64,000 bases of DNA from Ectobius pallidus. Taxonomy: Eukaryota; Arthropoda; Insecta; Blattodea; Ectobiidae. Every line of letters begins with the position of its first letter. The first letter of the stretch is position 1. Of the stretch, positions 40,401 to 43,386 are shown in pieces. The stretch spans positions 32,722,566 to 32,786,565 of the forward strand of contig CAXKWD010000011.1 in assembly GCA_964059195.1 (NCBI GenBank), read 5' to 3'. The translations under genes and the position numbers were made by a program. Below the pieces are notes generated by a model that saw only the letters and a program-made list of their open reading frames with translations, ran no database searches and had not been told where the DNA came from.

Positions 40401-43386
40401 TTATATGAGAATATAAAGATTAACACCATATAATATTGTAAACGTTAATGGTAACATTCTTGGATTTCCTAGACTATATTGAGGGCATAAGGTGGAAAGA
40501 TCAACTTACATAAATCAACTATTGTCACATTGCATAAAAATGAAGTTTATTAATACATGTTATGTAGTTCATAATATATATATATATATATCTGACTTAT
40601 CCATAACTTGTAAAGCAGCAATAACAATAAACTATTCATTATTCATTTCTCTGAATTTTATTTAGCCTATAGCCAAGATTCTTTCCTTATGTTATACCAT
40701 GTATCACCATTTTTCTGAGATATAGAATTCTGGACCAGGGTGCACATAGCCTCATGAAGACGAGGAGCCACTTGATAAAGAAATAGCGGCTTCAGTCATG
40801 AAGACCACCATCTGCCAATGTAGAAGAATGGAGGAAGAAGATGCAACATGGGTAGTAGGCCTTGTCCCCTCATGGGATGAAGTTCTCGACCATTAGTATT
40901 ACAGTGCTTTCACTGTACGACTTGGCCGGCAATCGCATGGGCCGACTATCCGTGACTCATGCATCAAGCGCCCAAGTGATGCCTCGTTGTCTCACCGCTG
41001 AAGTCTAGCATGTGATCTGATTGCGTTCACACGTGAATAATTATTACAGCAGTGTTTGTGTTTTTTTATGGTTAAAGTAGTATTTAGTTTTGCTTGAAGT
41101 GTTTTAAAAATGCCACGACATAATTATACATTAGAACTACTGCGTATGAATAGCAATTTCCTCAAAAGGTGCCGTAGATGTAATGATGCAGAAGGACGGC
41201 ATTTCCAACATCTCCTGTGATAAGGTAAGTTTGTATTTTTATTTTATATTTTCATATTTTATTCTGATTACAATTACGGAAATATATACGATTCGCCGGG
41301 AGTACCGTGATATGTCACGCGCCTGGCCCCGCATGCGGTTTATCTGTGACGGAGCGGCCCGTGCGATTGCTGGCCAAGTTGTACAGTGAAAGCACTGTAT
41401 AACCATCAATAAGCCATCCAAATCCAATGATTTCCCTATATTCCACCATTAGGTTCTGCTTTTTGTCTTGGTTCCATGTTTATTTTATCATAATTAGGTA
41501 GTTGATAAAATATTTTCCTCAGCAACTGCAATTTAAGAATGATTAGCAAGTCCATGCAAATCTTTCGCACTTCGCCCCTTTTGATAGGTGCCCAGGAAAA
41601 CTAGGCATTTAGCTAACTAATAAATTCATTCTTATACATTCACAAAATACAGTACACGGTTGAATTAAGAGCAACATATGAACTGTATACTGTGTTTTGT
41701 GAATCTGTATGAGTGAATTTATTAGTTAGCTAAATACTTGGTTTTCTTGGACTATTATCAAAAGGGGTGAAGTGCGAAAGATTTGCAGGGATTTATAAGT
41801 CATTCTTAAATTGCAGTTGCTGGGGTAAATATTTTATCAACTACCTAATTGTGACAAAATAAACATGAAACCAAGGCAAAAAGCAGAACCCAATGGAGGA
41901 ATGTAGGGAAATCGTTGGATTTTGGTTGGCTTATGCATGGAATTATGTTGGAATTCGGATGGCAACAGTTGGCATTCTGTTGGCATTACAATGATGGCCC
42001 AACAGATCGCCAACGAACATTCCCAACTGTTGGGATTTTGTTGGATATTGGTTGGCTACAGTTGGCAATTGGTTGGGTAAAATGCACTTTGCCAACGGAA
42101 CCCCGACGGACATTCCTAACCGTTGACCAACGAAACATGGCGATCATTTCCCAACATTGGCCCAACGATCTGTGCTACTAGAGAAAAAGAGCAGTGTTGG
42201 TGCAAGGGAATTTTCCTGCATCAATTAAGCAGTATTTTATGTTATAATACAGCATTTTTTTATGATTGTGAAATATGTATGGTGCAAGGGTGTTTTTTAT
42301 TATGAAATGTTATTTTGTTTTTCATAATTGTGAAATGTTCTGTTGGCATATAGGCTATACGTGGTTTTTTATAATTTTCAAATATTATATTTCATGCAAG
42401 GGTATTTTTTTTATTGTGAAATATTATTACAGGCATTAAGCAGCGGCCGGCGGGTGTATAGGAGAAGATAGGGGAAGCGGTCAGGCAGGGAAGTGGCTGG
42501 CCAGGTGGGTAGCGAGTGGAAGGGGGACCTGTGCACGGCATAAAGTTCCAATTCGCCCAGCTTTTAACATCATTAATATGCCATTGACATTCAGTGGCTG
42601 AATTTTGCTAGAAAAACATATAATAAATTGACAAATTTCATGATTGACCTATGAGGGTAATTAATATATAGCAAATTTAAAATAAGATGAACACTTATTT
42701 AAATTTTTTATAAATTATCATTATGTATATGAGAATAACGGTGTTACATGGCTCAAGAAGAAATTGCTCAACTCGAGAATTTCTTGACCCCATGTCAGCC
42801 AGGCTACACCGACTGGGACTAATGTCACTAACGTCACAAACATTACTACGTGCCAACTAAACTCAGCAGATGGCAGACGAATAGTCTATGGAAAACGAAA
42901 CACCAGTATGTTATGTGTATGTGATAATATGATAGAAAATACAGGATGCCCATATACCAAACTGACAACAGACGTTGTGACAAACGAAGCCCAAGGAGGA
43001 ACTTGCTATTGAATACCTCTGTAAACCCGTACCTGTTAAGGTGAGAGCATTATAACATGTAGGTTGGGAAGATAACCTCATCTGTATTTTAATGTTACAC
43101 TTACCTCCATCGTGCGAAGAGACATAATGAGTCTGCAGTTCCTCTGGAGATGGAAAAGCTTTCATACACTTGGGGCATAAGAACCCTTCTGCAGCTTGCT
43201 TACTCAGCGTGTCTTCTTGTCCCCTTCCAGGAGAATTGGGCTGCGACTCCCGCCCCTGTGTAAAATAAAATGTGTAACTGCTATTAACGCAACTGTAAAA
43301 GGAAATTTTAAACACTTACAATGTTTTATTCCTATCATACTCACCCTGTCAGTGATTTTATTAACTATGTTCTTAATGTTAAACAT
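1269..43386 (-). CDS. EEA1: EEA1 gene (early endosome antigen 1), 14 coding exons, 3' end outside window
   Basis: EEA1 is a long coiled-coil tether that links Rab5 on early endosomes, through an N-terminal C2H2 finger, to PI3P, through a C-terminal FYVE domain, and so promotes endosome docking and fusion. The 14 exons read here join with GT-AG borders and compatible phases throughout, giving 832 codons plus one base: a short N-terminal tail, C2H2 finger (about residues 37-62), a second C2H2 finger (68-93), a linker, then heptad-rich coiled coil from about residue 140 to the edge. Blocks resembling vertebrate EEA1 include VLRQELVQVQ and VQIQAGEG. Vertebrate EEA1 is about 1,400 residues, so some 550-600 residues, including FYVE, lie left of the window. 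The ATG at 43386 has an in-frame TGA 30 bases upstream. The family is certain; small unseen exons are possible. Confidence 0.9.
1411..2936. other. EEA1 intron 13 sequence without recognised features
   Basis: AT-rich intronic sequence. A MITE starts at 2937. Nothing else could be supported in this stretch. Confidence 0.4.
2937..3211. mobile_element. MITE, TIR CAGGTAG, TA target duplication
   Basis: Inverted termini CAGGTAGAGAAAAAAAAGC (left) and the reverse of the right end, CAGGTAGGGGAAAAAAAAGC, lie between TA dinucleotides; 275 bases. A second partial copy matching the right half is at 58039-58110, which shows it is a mobile family. TA duplication suggests the Tc1/mariner superfamily. Confidence 0.75.
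3460..3690 (-). mobile_element. tRNA-derived SINE (family with GATTCCCAGCTGGGTTGG)
   Basis: On the minus strand the head contains a box-B-like GGGTTCGATTCCC at about 3627-3640 after an A-box-like segment, followed by a GC-richer body to about 3460. Single copy in this window. Confidence 0.55.
3745..3918 (-). CDS. EEA1: EEA1 exon 13: coiled coil
   Basis: Fifty-eight codons (728-785), phase 0 to phase 0, from KILECELSKDLLLNEKSK to SEKESVRKEL. It has no internal methionine, so it is easy to miss in ATG-based scans. Acceptor TTTCTAG, donor GTGAGT. Confidence 0.88.
3947..4297. mobile_element. Inverted-repeat element with hammerhead-like motifs, CATTAA target duplication
   Basis: About 100-base imperfect terminal inverted repeats starting TTCTTGAGATGG and CTTGAGATGG, flanked by CATTAA on both sides. 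Each arm contains a hammerhead-core-like order: CTGAAGA...GAAAC on the minus strand near 4015-4045 and CTGATGA...AAAAC on the plus strand near 4213-4247. It may be a non-autonomous relative of Penelope-like pseudo-LTRs rather than a DNA transposon. Confidence 0.6.
4304..5484. other. EEA1 intron 12, remainder
   Basis: Mostly unique AT-rich sequence. Near 5040-5130 a short stretch (GATGAGGTCATTGGAATTTC) resembles the body of the SINE at 34965-35267 but is too short to call. Confidence 0.35.
5485..5685 (-). CDS. EEA1: EEA1 exon 12: coiled coil
   Basis: Sixty-seven codons (661-727), phase 0 to phase 0: EKRTLVGEVEGLQKELSEKK at the start, SQLEEDEA before a GTAAGG donor. Acceptor ATTTTCAG. Confidence 0.88.
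6211..6488. mobile_element. Mariner-derived MITE, ~87-base TIRs
   Basis: The ends GATGGGGCATAAAA and TTTTATGCCCCATC begin inverted repeats of about 87 bases. The plus strand between them reads FYEEGIGKF...CLN...GDYV, like the last residues of a mariner-type transposase, so the element keeps one coding 3' end. Confidence 0.7.
6489..7263. other. Intronic stretch, no feature recognised
   Basis: Between the MITE at 6211-6488 and the SINE at 7264. Open frames here are short and lack codon bias or splice support. Confidence 0.35.
7264..7470 (-). mobile_element. tRNA-derived SINE, family with GGATCCATGTGG body
   Basis: Minus strand: tRNA-like head (GCTGCCCCCATGGCTGAGC with box B GGGATCGAATC) then a body shared with 20331-20539 and a 3' end TTTGGTTGCAATAAAG. 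Two copies in opposite orientation in one window support a SINE family. Confidence 0.75.
7695..8820. mobile_element. Non-autonomous DNA element, 8-bp target duplication GGTAAAAC
   Basis: Terminal inverted repeats of about 30 bases (AGTATAAGTATTAATACAGT) are flanked by perfect GGTAAAAC copies at 7687-7694 and 8821-8828. An 8-base duplication fits hAT or P superfamilies. No transposase reading frame is recognisable in its 1,126 bases. Confidence 0.75.
9125..9208 (-). repeat. tRNA-like pseudogene or SINE head
   Basis: Minus strand: A-box-like TGGCCGCGCGTGCTAAGG and box B GAGTTCGAATCCCG at tRNA spacing. Stems are imperfect and there is no proper anticodon loop, so not a functional tRNA. Confidence 0.5.
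9519..9839 (-). CDS. EEA1: EEA1 exon 11: coiled coil
   Basis: One hundred and seven codons (554-660), phase 0 to phase 0, starting AVETEELETARKRLKEEL at a TTTTAG acceptor and ending SQQNAQLER before GTAAGT. The longest coding exon read in the window. Confidence 0.9.
10372..10592 (-). mobile_element. tRNA-derived SINE, family with CTTGTGGTTAGCATTGCTGA head
   Basis: Minus strand TAGTGGTTAGTATTGCTGAC...GGGTTTGATCC, then a body with AAGTAATGCCTCTGGTCATG. It aligns by eye with the better preserved plus-strand copy at 22083-22382 and the fragment at 40708-40899. Confidence 0.75.
10866..11096 (-). CDS. EEA1: EEA1 exon 10: coiled coil
   Basis: Seventy-seven codons (477-553), phase 0 to phase 0, from VLLTSQLKEQMDSHAKYVQD to LEEQLKKK; donor GTTAGT. 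Order and composition fit the stretch after the IQAGEG block in vertebrate EEA1. Confidence 0.9.
11136..11760. mobile_element. MITE with TTA target duplication (PIF/Harbinger type)
   Basis: Left AGGTTTATTTATATAGGCAT and the inverted right end AGGTTTATTTATATAGGCAC begin TIRs of about 34 bases. TTA flanks at 11133-11135 and 11761-11763. 625 bases, no transposase seen. Confidence 0.8.
11761..12969. other. EEA1 intron 9, remainder
   Basis: AT-rich. At 11883-11960 the text ACTTTATTTATCTGGAATAAC faintly recalls pogo/Tigger termini, but no partner end was found. Nothing else supported. Confidence 0.3.
12970..13117 (-). CDS. EEA1: EEA1 exon 9: coiled coil with IQAGEG signature
   Basis: Residues 427-476, phase 2 to phase 0. 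The stretch AELLVQIQAGEGANTAIQQL matches the vertebrate EEA1 motif around YAKIQAGEGETAVLNQL, which is highly characteristic of the family. Acceptor CTGTAG, donor GTAAGG. Confidence 0.95.
13345..13607. mobile_element. MITE with TTAA target duplication
   Basis: GGGGGGACATACTGCTTT at the left and its near-complement AAAGCTGTATGTCCCCCC... (as AAGCTGTATGTCCCCCC) at the right are flanked by TTAA at 13341-13344 and 13608-13611. TTAA duplication points to a piggyBac- or Kolobok-type source. TIRs extend to about 38 bases; 263 bases long. Confidence 0.8.
13612..15195. other. EEA1 intron 8, part without recognised features
   Basis: AT-rich sequence. A short direct repeat (TGAGATGGGTATCCTAAATA type) occurs at about 14438-14492. 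No exon or complete repeat could be supported. Confidence 0.35.
15196..15420. mobile_element. Inverted-repeat element with hammerhead-like motif (Penelope-type terminus)
   Basis: Forty-base near-perfect inverted repeats (GAGTTGATTAACACACTTGA and reverse) bound the element. Inside, the plus strand has TTGATGA, an ACAG/CTGT stem and GAAAC at about 15334-15354, a hammerhead-core order with C3 changed to T. Penelope-like pseudo-LTRs carry such ribozymes, so a PLE relic is likely. Confidence 0.5.
15784..16037 (-). CDS. EEA1: EEA1 exon 8: coiled coil
   Basis: Residues 343-427, phase 0 to phase 2, starting MKSQKDRLQKSQENSV at a TTTTGTAG acceptor and ending with NCG plus a split leucine codon before GTAAGT. 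The methionine at its start is internal, not a translation start. Confidence 0.9.
16315..16346 (-). ncRNA. Hammerhead-like ribozyme motif (Penelope-type), degraded
   Basis: Minus strand CTGAGGA, a 5-bp GGCCC/GGGCC stem II, then AAAAC where GAAAC is expected. One core base is lost, so probably inactive. Confidence 0.45.
16671..17191. mobile_element. MITE, TIR CCGTATTGGCCCGA, TA target duplication, empty site present
   Basis: Ends CCGTATTGGCCCGAATATAA and inverted CCGTATTGGCCCGAAAATAA are flanked by TA (16669-16670 and 17192-17193). The inverted repeat copy at 17466-17555 carries the same flanks with a single TA and no insert, which shows insertion and TA duplication directly. An internal 109-codon open frame shows no known motif. 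Confidence 0.9.
17410..17439 (-). ncRNA. Hammerhead-like ribozyme core (Penelope-type)
   Basis: Minus strand: CTGACGA, a hairpin of TGGGTGGA/TCCACTT type, then GAAAG followed by CCGGCTAACTAG. The two catalytic core boxes CUGANGA and GAAA are both intact. Stem I/III pairing was not established. Confidence 0.5.
17923..18133 (-). CDS. EEA1: EEA1 exon 7: coiled coil
   Basis: Residues 272-342, phase 2 to phase 0. Contains LLDSEATVRRKEATITELK and ends HLQEQYNE before a GTACGA donor. Continuous heptad pattern, no other domain visible. Confidence 0.9.
18700..19180 (-). pseudogene. Non-LTR retrotransposon 5' region with endonuclease start
   Basis: Minus strand 18845 down to 18700 reads FGTWNIGSLYRPGVLKSV then KKYRLDVVAVHEVRWE, the first blocks of an APE-type endonuclease (usual form GTWNVRSLYRPG...ALQEVRW). 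Upstream to 19180 is an open stretch typical of the element's leader. Truncated after the endonuclease start. Confidence 0.8.
19201..19245. repeat. (AC)n microsatellite
   Basis: Run of CACACACACACACACA following TATATACACA. Confidence 0.8.
19427..19710. mobile_element. MITE-like element, TIR GAGTGGACATTCAAAACGC
   Basis: GAGTGGACATTCAAAACGC at the left and GCGTTTTGAAAGTCCACTC at the right are inverted with one mismatch. The motif occurs a third time internally at 19577-19593. CAATT lies outside one end and TCAATT outside the other, so the duplication is unclear. Confidence 0.6.
20139..20213. repeat. 33-base tandem repeat, about 2.3 units
   Basis: The unit GAACTGACCGAGTCTAGAAA plus AGAATATTCCTCTA-type remainder repeats with period 33 (starts at 20139, 20172, 20205), with one difference between units. 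Confidence 0.85.
20331..20539 (+). mobile_element. tRNA-derived SINE, second copy of the GGATCC-body family
   Basis: Plus-strand partner of 7264-7470: GGATCCATTTGGAATTTG, CTCAGAGTGCTCCTGTTTCC and a 3' end GGTTGCAATAAAGG followed by an (ATT)n tail at 20521-20537. Confidence 0.75.
20812..20845 (+). ncRNA. Hammerhead-like motif, degraded
   Basis: TTGAGGA, a strong GGGAAC/GTTCCC hairpin with AATA loop, then AAAAC. Two core positions differ from consensus, so it is a relic of a Penelope-type terminus at best. Confidence 0.35.
20974..21159 (-). CDS. EEA1: EEA1 exon 6: conserved coiled-coil block
   Basis: Residues 210-272, phase 2 to phase 2. The text IDDAAVLRQELVQVQ closely resembles the vertebrate EEA1 block around IEDVAVLKKELVQVQ and is among the best family identifiers in the window. 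Donor GTAAGT, acceptor TTCTAG. Confidence 0.93.
21435..21750. repeat. Diverged tandem duplication of ~150-180 bases
   Basis: The order ACCTAACATAGCC...CACTGACCTAGAATTT...CATCTTTCATAAAACATCA occurs twice, at about 21440-21585 and 21605-21745, with many substitutions and small indels. Confidence 0.65.
22083..22382 (+). mobile_element. tRNA-derived SINE, near full length
   Basis: Head GGTCTTGTGGTTAGCATTGC with box B GGGTTCGATTCCC, body with AGTAGCGGCTCCAGTCATGG and 3' end ATGTAGCGTCACAGCATTTA. Related copies at 10372-10592 (minus) and 40708-40899 (plus). Confidence 0.85.
22825..23044 (-). CDS. EEA1: EEA1 exon 5: start of coiled-coil rod
   Basis: Codes residues 137-210 (split codons at both ends, phase 1 to phase 2). 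The segment DPEDLRRRLLEALEGK opens a strongly heptad-patterned stretch rich in E, K, L and Q. The donor is CACAG followed by GTAAAA, somewhat off consensus after position +3. Confidence 0.88.
23146..23215 (-). mobile_element. Non-LTR 3' tail relic
   Basis: Inverted reading TTTTGTAAAAGGACAATAAA followed by TTCTATCTATCTAT looks like a LINE 3' end with polyadenylation signal and simple-repeat tail. Confidence 0.45.
23216..25625. other. EEA1 intron 4 remainder
   Basis: Mostly unrecognised AT-rich sequence. At 24163-24200 GGGGTGGCAAACTTCTTTGC followed by ACAAGGGCC resembles a hAT terminus, but no matching second end or target duplication was found. A degraded tRNA-like stretch lies near 25230-25300. 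Confidence 0.3.
25626..25748 (-). CDS. EEA1: EEA1 exon 4: linker after the zinc fingers
   Basis: Forty-one codons (residues 96-136), phase 1 to phase 1, read DGDNVSDVGAS... and end SSFDTIDVQ. It is acidic and polar, fitting the flexible linker between the finger region and the coiled coil. Acceptor TTTTCACAG, donor GTATGT. It is also symmetric, so exons 3 and 4 could each be skipped in frame. Confidence 0.85.
26130..26225. repeat. Dispersed repeat, copy also at 57408-57500
   Basis: GGATGTGTCTTTATTGGGAG...CCAATCTAA...AAATTTATAACATGCATTTT has a clearly related partner in PPM1H intron 2. The sequence recalls pogo-type terminal regions, but no complete element was delimited. Confidence 0.55.
26610..26848 (-). 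mobile_element. Truncated copy of the TAA-duplicating MITE found at 32780 and 54326
   Basis: Inverted reading contains GACCTGTAATACCACCT, GGGAACTTATCTGGAAGTTG, TTGGTGGAAACAAGATGGC and GGCCACCTGAATT in the same order as the complete copies. Confidence 0.65.
26898..27758 (-). mobile_element. Fold-back mariner derivative (two inverted 3' ends), TA target duplication
   Basis: TA flanks at 26896-26897 and 27759-27760 enclose 861 bases whose arms 26898-27182 and 27471-27758 are inverted copies of the same transposase 3' end (about 80% alike by eye). The single-copy centre 27183-27470 holds a minus-strand transposase core with DDNARPH; YSPDLTPSDFHLF is in the adjoining left arm. The 5' half of a normal mariner is missing, replaced by a second 3' end. 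Lies in EEA1 intron 3. Confidence 0.9.
26978..27465 (-). pseudogene. Mariner transposase fragment inside the fold-back
   Basis: Reads NVLLTVF, stop in place of the W of VFWDAQG, then GVLLVDFLEDG, LLLDDNARPHS, HPPYSPDLTPSDFHLFPALK and a tail ending GNYVKN. Two of the three catalytic aspartates (DDN and SPD) are present; the first is lost with the 5' half. Not functional. Confidence 0.9.
27857..28050. repeat. 194-base palindrome made of two head-to-head tRNA-like SINE heads
   Basis: Centred on GCCGGC at 27951-27956. Both arms read TTAGCTCANTTGGTAGAGCA, GCGAATAGCCAAAGGTCCTG, box-B GGGTTCAAGTCCC (or TCTAGTCCC) and TCTCCTATAGCATTCTCA with few differences and no visible indel. It ends 137 bases from the second zinc-finger exon. 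Confidence 0.9.
27951..28104 (+). mobile_element. tRNA-derived SINE (plus-strand member of the palindrome)
   Basis: tRNA-like head followed by a body GTCCAACAGAGACAATAATC and TGGTTCATGAAAGCTTATAT shared with the copy at 32253-32395. The anticodon loop lacks U33, so it is not a working tRNA. Confidence 0.75.
28188..28280 (-). CDS. EEA1: EEA1 exon 3: second, diverged C2H2 zinc finger (cassette-type exon)
   Basis: A 93-base exon, phase 1 at both ends, coding residues 65-95. It carries a second finger with the same C-x2-C-x12-H-x4-H spacing (C72, C75, H88, H93) and the same EGF...SPEEL...H framework as exon 2, so it is very probably an exon duplication. At the Rab5-contact positions it differs: P for I42, K for M47, F for Y60. 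Because it is symmetric it can be kept or skipped without a frameshift. It lies 14.8 kb from exon 2 and between two palindromic repeats. Human EEA1 has a single finger. Confidence 0.9.
28503..29200. mobile_element. Fold-back Tc1/mariner-type derivative, TA target duplication
   Basis: CAGTGAGTCCCATGCAAGAG at the left and its inverse at the right, flanked by TA. Arms run about 28503-28840 and 28865-29200 with almost no spacer. Each arm encodes the same transposase tail, ELKDNITREINSISEAEL then FLKRCQC on the minus strand and a GGHFQHLL-type end on the plus. Lies in the 14.8 kb EEA1 intron, 222 bases from exon 3. Confidence 0.9.
29325..30035 (-). pseudogene. Non-LTR retrotransposon, reverse transcriptase C-terminal region
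   Basis: Minus strand reads KYQGVIITDKNSS, then FRNRVLRKTLGPNRDENGKW, RKLHNDELHNLYTS, VKWVGPVAHMGEER and RPRWEDSIIIDLREVGFAKD, a tail widely seen after the RT domain of arthropod LINEs. Several frameshifts; 5' truncated. A related fragment is at 39595-39960. Confidence 0.85.
30644..30673 (-). ncRNA. Hammerhead-like ribozyme core, boxes intact (Penelope-type)
   Basis: Minus strand CTGAGGA, stem II GACTC/GAGTC with a TACGGAA loop, then GAAAC. Both catalytic boxes match consensus and the flanks (TGTGTTTTAACC, TTATCCACTG) resemble Penelope-like pseudo-LTR text. The best ribozyme candidate in the window; cleavage-site strand not identified. Confidence 0.55.
30728..31328. mobile_element. Fold-back mariner derivative, TA target duplication
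   Basis: TIR start CAAGGCAGAATCAAATGAAA and inverted right CGAGGGAGAATCAAATGAAA, with TA on each side. Arms about 30728-30993 and 31078-31328. The plus strand of the right arm reads GIKALPIRW then C-ELGGDYVEK, a typical mariner C-terminus. The short centre keeps LLHDN and PYSPDL after internal deletion. Confidence 0.9.
31428..31449. repeat. Poly(T) tract
   Basis: About 22 T, possibly the tail of a minus-strand retroposon; no body identified beside it. Confidence 0.7.
31450..32252. other. Intronic stretch without recognised features
   Basis: AT-rich sequence between the fold-back and a SINE. No exon, TIR pair or repeat partner was found. Confidence 0.35.
32253..32395 (+). mobile_element. tRNA-derived SINE, same family as 27951-28104
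   Basis: CTAAGTTGGTAGAGCGGCAG, AGGATAGCCAAAGGTCCTGG, GGTTCGAGTCC, then CGTGTCCAACAGAGACAGTA and a GGTTCATGAA 3' end. One stem side is shortened relative to the other copy. Confidence 0.75.
32780..34096 (+). mobile_element. MITE with TAA target duplication, interrupted by a TTAA element
   Basis: Left GGGTTTGTATGACAATTACC and inverted right GGGCCTGTATTACCATCTCC are imperfect TIRs; TAA lies at 32777-32779 and 34097-34099, as expected of PIF/Harbinger. Without the nested insert (33291-34037) it is about 566 bases, like the uninterrupted copy at 54326-54876. Confidence 0.8.
33291..34037. mobile_element. Nested DNA element, TTAA target duplication, TIR CAGCCATTTCATAA
   Basis: Flanked by TTAA at 33287-33290 and 34038-34041. 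The sister copy of the host MITE at 54326-54876 has a single TTAA at the matching point (CAGTTAAGG), i.e. an empty site. A second copy of this element is at 55071-55851. Confidence 0.85.
34147..34680 (-). mobile_element. Non-LTR retrotransposon 3' region
   Basis: Minus strand contains KYLSIELCNLLPKSAQHVTL, a usual ending of LINE ORF2, and a 3' tail GACTAATAAAGATTTGATTT. A (GATGTA)n short array lies at 34546-34567. Possibly a separate copy from the one upstream. Confidence 0.6.
34686..35788 (-). pseudogene. Non-LTR (CR1/Jockey-like) reverse transcriptase C-terminus, split by a SINE
   Basis: Minus strand 35788-35279: FLANKMTLNINKTHFIQFRT, VKFLGLQIDQNLDWKTHI, FAYFHSVMRYGIIFWGNS, FRLQKRAIRIICG. 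After the SINE the frame resumes at 34964 as MCYVVNNIDKF and runs to a normal end near 34686 (DLHRPNNSL, FQKGAYYSA, KLPNNIK). The split is exactly the SINE with its duplicated target. Confidence 0.9.
34965..35267 (+). mobile_element. Full-length tRNA-derived SINE with 11-base target duplication
   Basis: Head GCCGTAGCGTAGTGGTTGAG, box B GGGTTCGATTCCC, body ATGAGTACCAGGAGAAATCC and CGGCCGGTGCGTAAGGCTGA, 3' end GGCCTGTATAGGGATCGCTT then TACTTT. ACATAACACAT flanks both sides (34954-34964, 35268-35278). Truncated relatives at 51483-51660 and 59120-59212. Confidence 0.95.
35800..36700 (-). pseudogene. Second non-LTR reverse transcriptase relic with YVDD
   Basis: Minus strand reads ALDTISHSILLKKLEYYGIE, then FLIYINDLASFLPYKSILYV with DD following, and further down LLDSYYAFFHSHFLYGVLLH. 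Order matches the RT palm and thumb of a CR1/Jockey-like element. Multiple frameshifts and stops. Distinct from the copy that follows at 34686-35788, since both contain an AYFHS/AFFHS block. Confidence 0.85.
36701..37315. other. Intronic stretch without recognised features
   Basis: AT-rich, possibly more eroded LINE sequence, but no RT motif could be read. Confidence 0.3.
37316..37606 (-). mobile_element. tRNA-derived SINE, pyrimidine-rich-body family
   Basis: Minus-strand head near 37530-37600 (box B TGTTCGAATCC) and a body with CTACCTACCTATTTGAG and ATTCCTAACC on the plus strand. The second copy is at 44997-45330 in the same orientation. Confidence 0.65.
38574..38934. mobile_element. MITE with TTA target duplication (PIF/Harbinger type)
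   Basis: AGCTCTATCCACAATGTGCA at the left and its exact inverse at the right, with TTA at 38571-38573 and 38935-38937. The opposite arm of the surrounding inverted repeat lacks it, which dates it after the arm duplication. Confidence 0.9.
39410..39594 (-). repeat. GC-rich dispersed repeat (GCAAGGGTATTTT family), copy 1
   Basis: Inverted reading: GTGCAAGGGTATTTTACTTT, TTGTGAAATATTA, TTGAGCAGCGGC, GGGGAAGCG, GGCGAGTGGAAAGGGGAACG, GCACAAAGTTCC. The same order occurs at 42190-42560 and, more loosely, 46770-47030. Confidence 0.6.
39595..39960 (-). pseudogene. Non-LTR fragment related to 29325-30035
   Basis: Same minus-strand tail (inverse of ...CTGTTTTCGAACACACTCAG, TATGCAGTTTCCTCCAGTCC, CATCTCTCCCATAGGCCC) with many changes. 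Only the post-RT region remains. Confidence 0.75.
40708..40899 (+). mobile_element. 5'-truncated SINE, CTTGTGG-head family
   Basis: Matches the body of 22083-22382 (AAATAGCGGCTTCAGTCATG, GACCACCATCTGCC, CCTTGTCCCCTCATGGGATG). It ends where a TA-flanked element begins at 40902. Confidence 0.7.
40902..41397 (+). mobile_element. Internally deleted Tc1/mariner-type element with an intact 36-codon mini-frame
   Basis: CAGTGCTTTCACTGTACGAC and its inverse bound 496 bases, with TA on each side. TIR similarity continues through CTTGGCC and GCAATCGCA. Inside, 41110-41220 is an uninterrupted frame whose start MPRHNYTLELLR looks like a transposase N-terminus, fused to FLKRCRRCNDAEGRHFQHLL, the C-terminus of the same transposase type as at 28503 and 61024. 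Confidence 0.85.
41409..41933. repeat. 525-base near-palindrome
   Basis: Arms of about 240 bases: AATCCAATGATTTCCCTATA, GGTTCTGCTTTTTGTCTTGG, AGGTAGTTGATAAAATATTT, AACTGCAATTTAAGAATGA, TTAGCTAACTAATAAATTCA on the left all recur inverted on the right. Spacer about 40 bases near 41655-41695. Confidence 0.9.
42190..42560 (+). repeat. GC-rich dispersed repeat, copy 2, with tandem GTGCAAGGGTATTTT-type leader
   Basis: The leader repeats a GCAAGGG(T/A).TTTT ... TTGTGAAAT unit about four times (42199-42430), then AAGCAGCGGCCGGCGGG, GATAGGGGAAGCGG and GCGAGTGGAAGGGGGACC. Orientation opposite to copy 1. Confidence 0.6.
42561..43104. other. EEA1 intron 2, part next to exon 2
   Basis: Intronic sequence downstream of exon 2 in gene orientation. 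No repeat partner recognised. Confidence 0.4.
43105..43255 (-). CDS. EEA1: EEA1 exon 2: first C2H2 zinc finger
   Basis: Codes for residues 15-64 plus one base. The finger has spacing C-x2-C-x12-H-x4-H (C41, C44, H57, H62) and begins EGFLCPKCMK. In human EEA1 the Rab5-contact positions are E39, F41, I42, P44, M47 and Y60. Here they read E, F, L, P, M and Y, so the Rab5 interface looks kept with one conservative change. Acceptor ACACAG, donor GTAAGT, ends in phase 1. Confidence 0.95.
43345..43386 (-). CDS. EEA1: EEA1 coding exon 1 (start codon)
   Basis: Encodes 14 residues beginning MFNIKNIVNKITDR, a short basic N-terminal tail comparable with the MLRRILQR start of vertebrate EEA1. It ends at a GTGAGT donor in phase 0, which fits the phase-0 start of the next exon across an 89-base intron. 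An in-frame TGA at 43414-43416 precedes the ATG. No protein alignment was run, so this small exon is the least certain of the EEA1 exons. Confidence 0.65.

Larger units (their letters stand above)
38440..40490. repeat. Large inverted repeat, arms ~520 bases
   Basis: Left arm 38440-38573 plus 38935-39292, right arm about 39950-40490. The inverse of the right arm follows the left through GATGCCCTCA, TTAATCTTTATATTCTCATA, CATTCTATTTGCCTGTATAA, TTTACATTATGTTTGAA and AAAATCTCTTCA. The left arm carries a later MITE. The spacer holds a GC-rich repeat and a LINE fragment. Confidence 0.85.
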
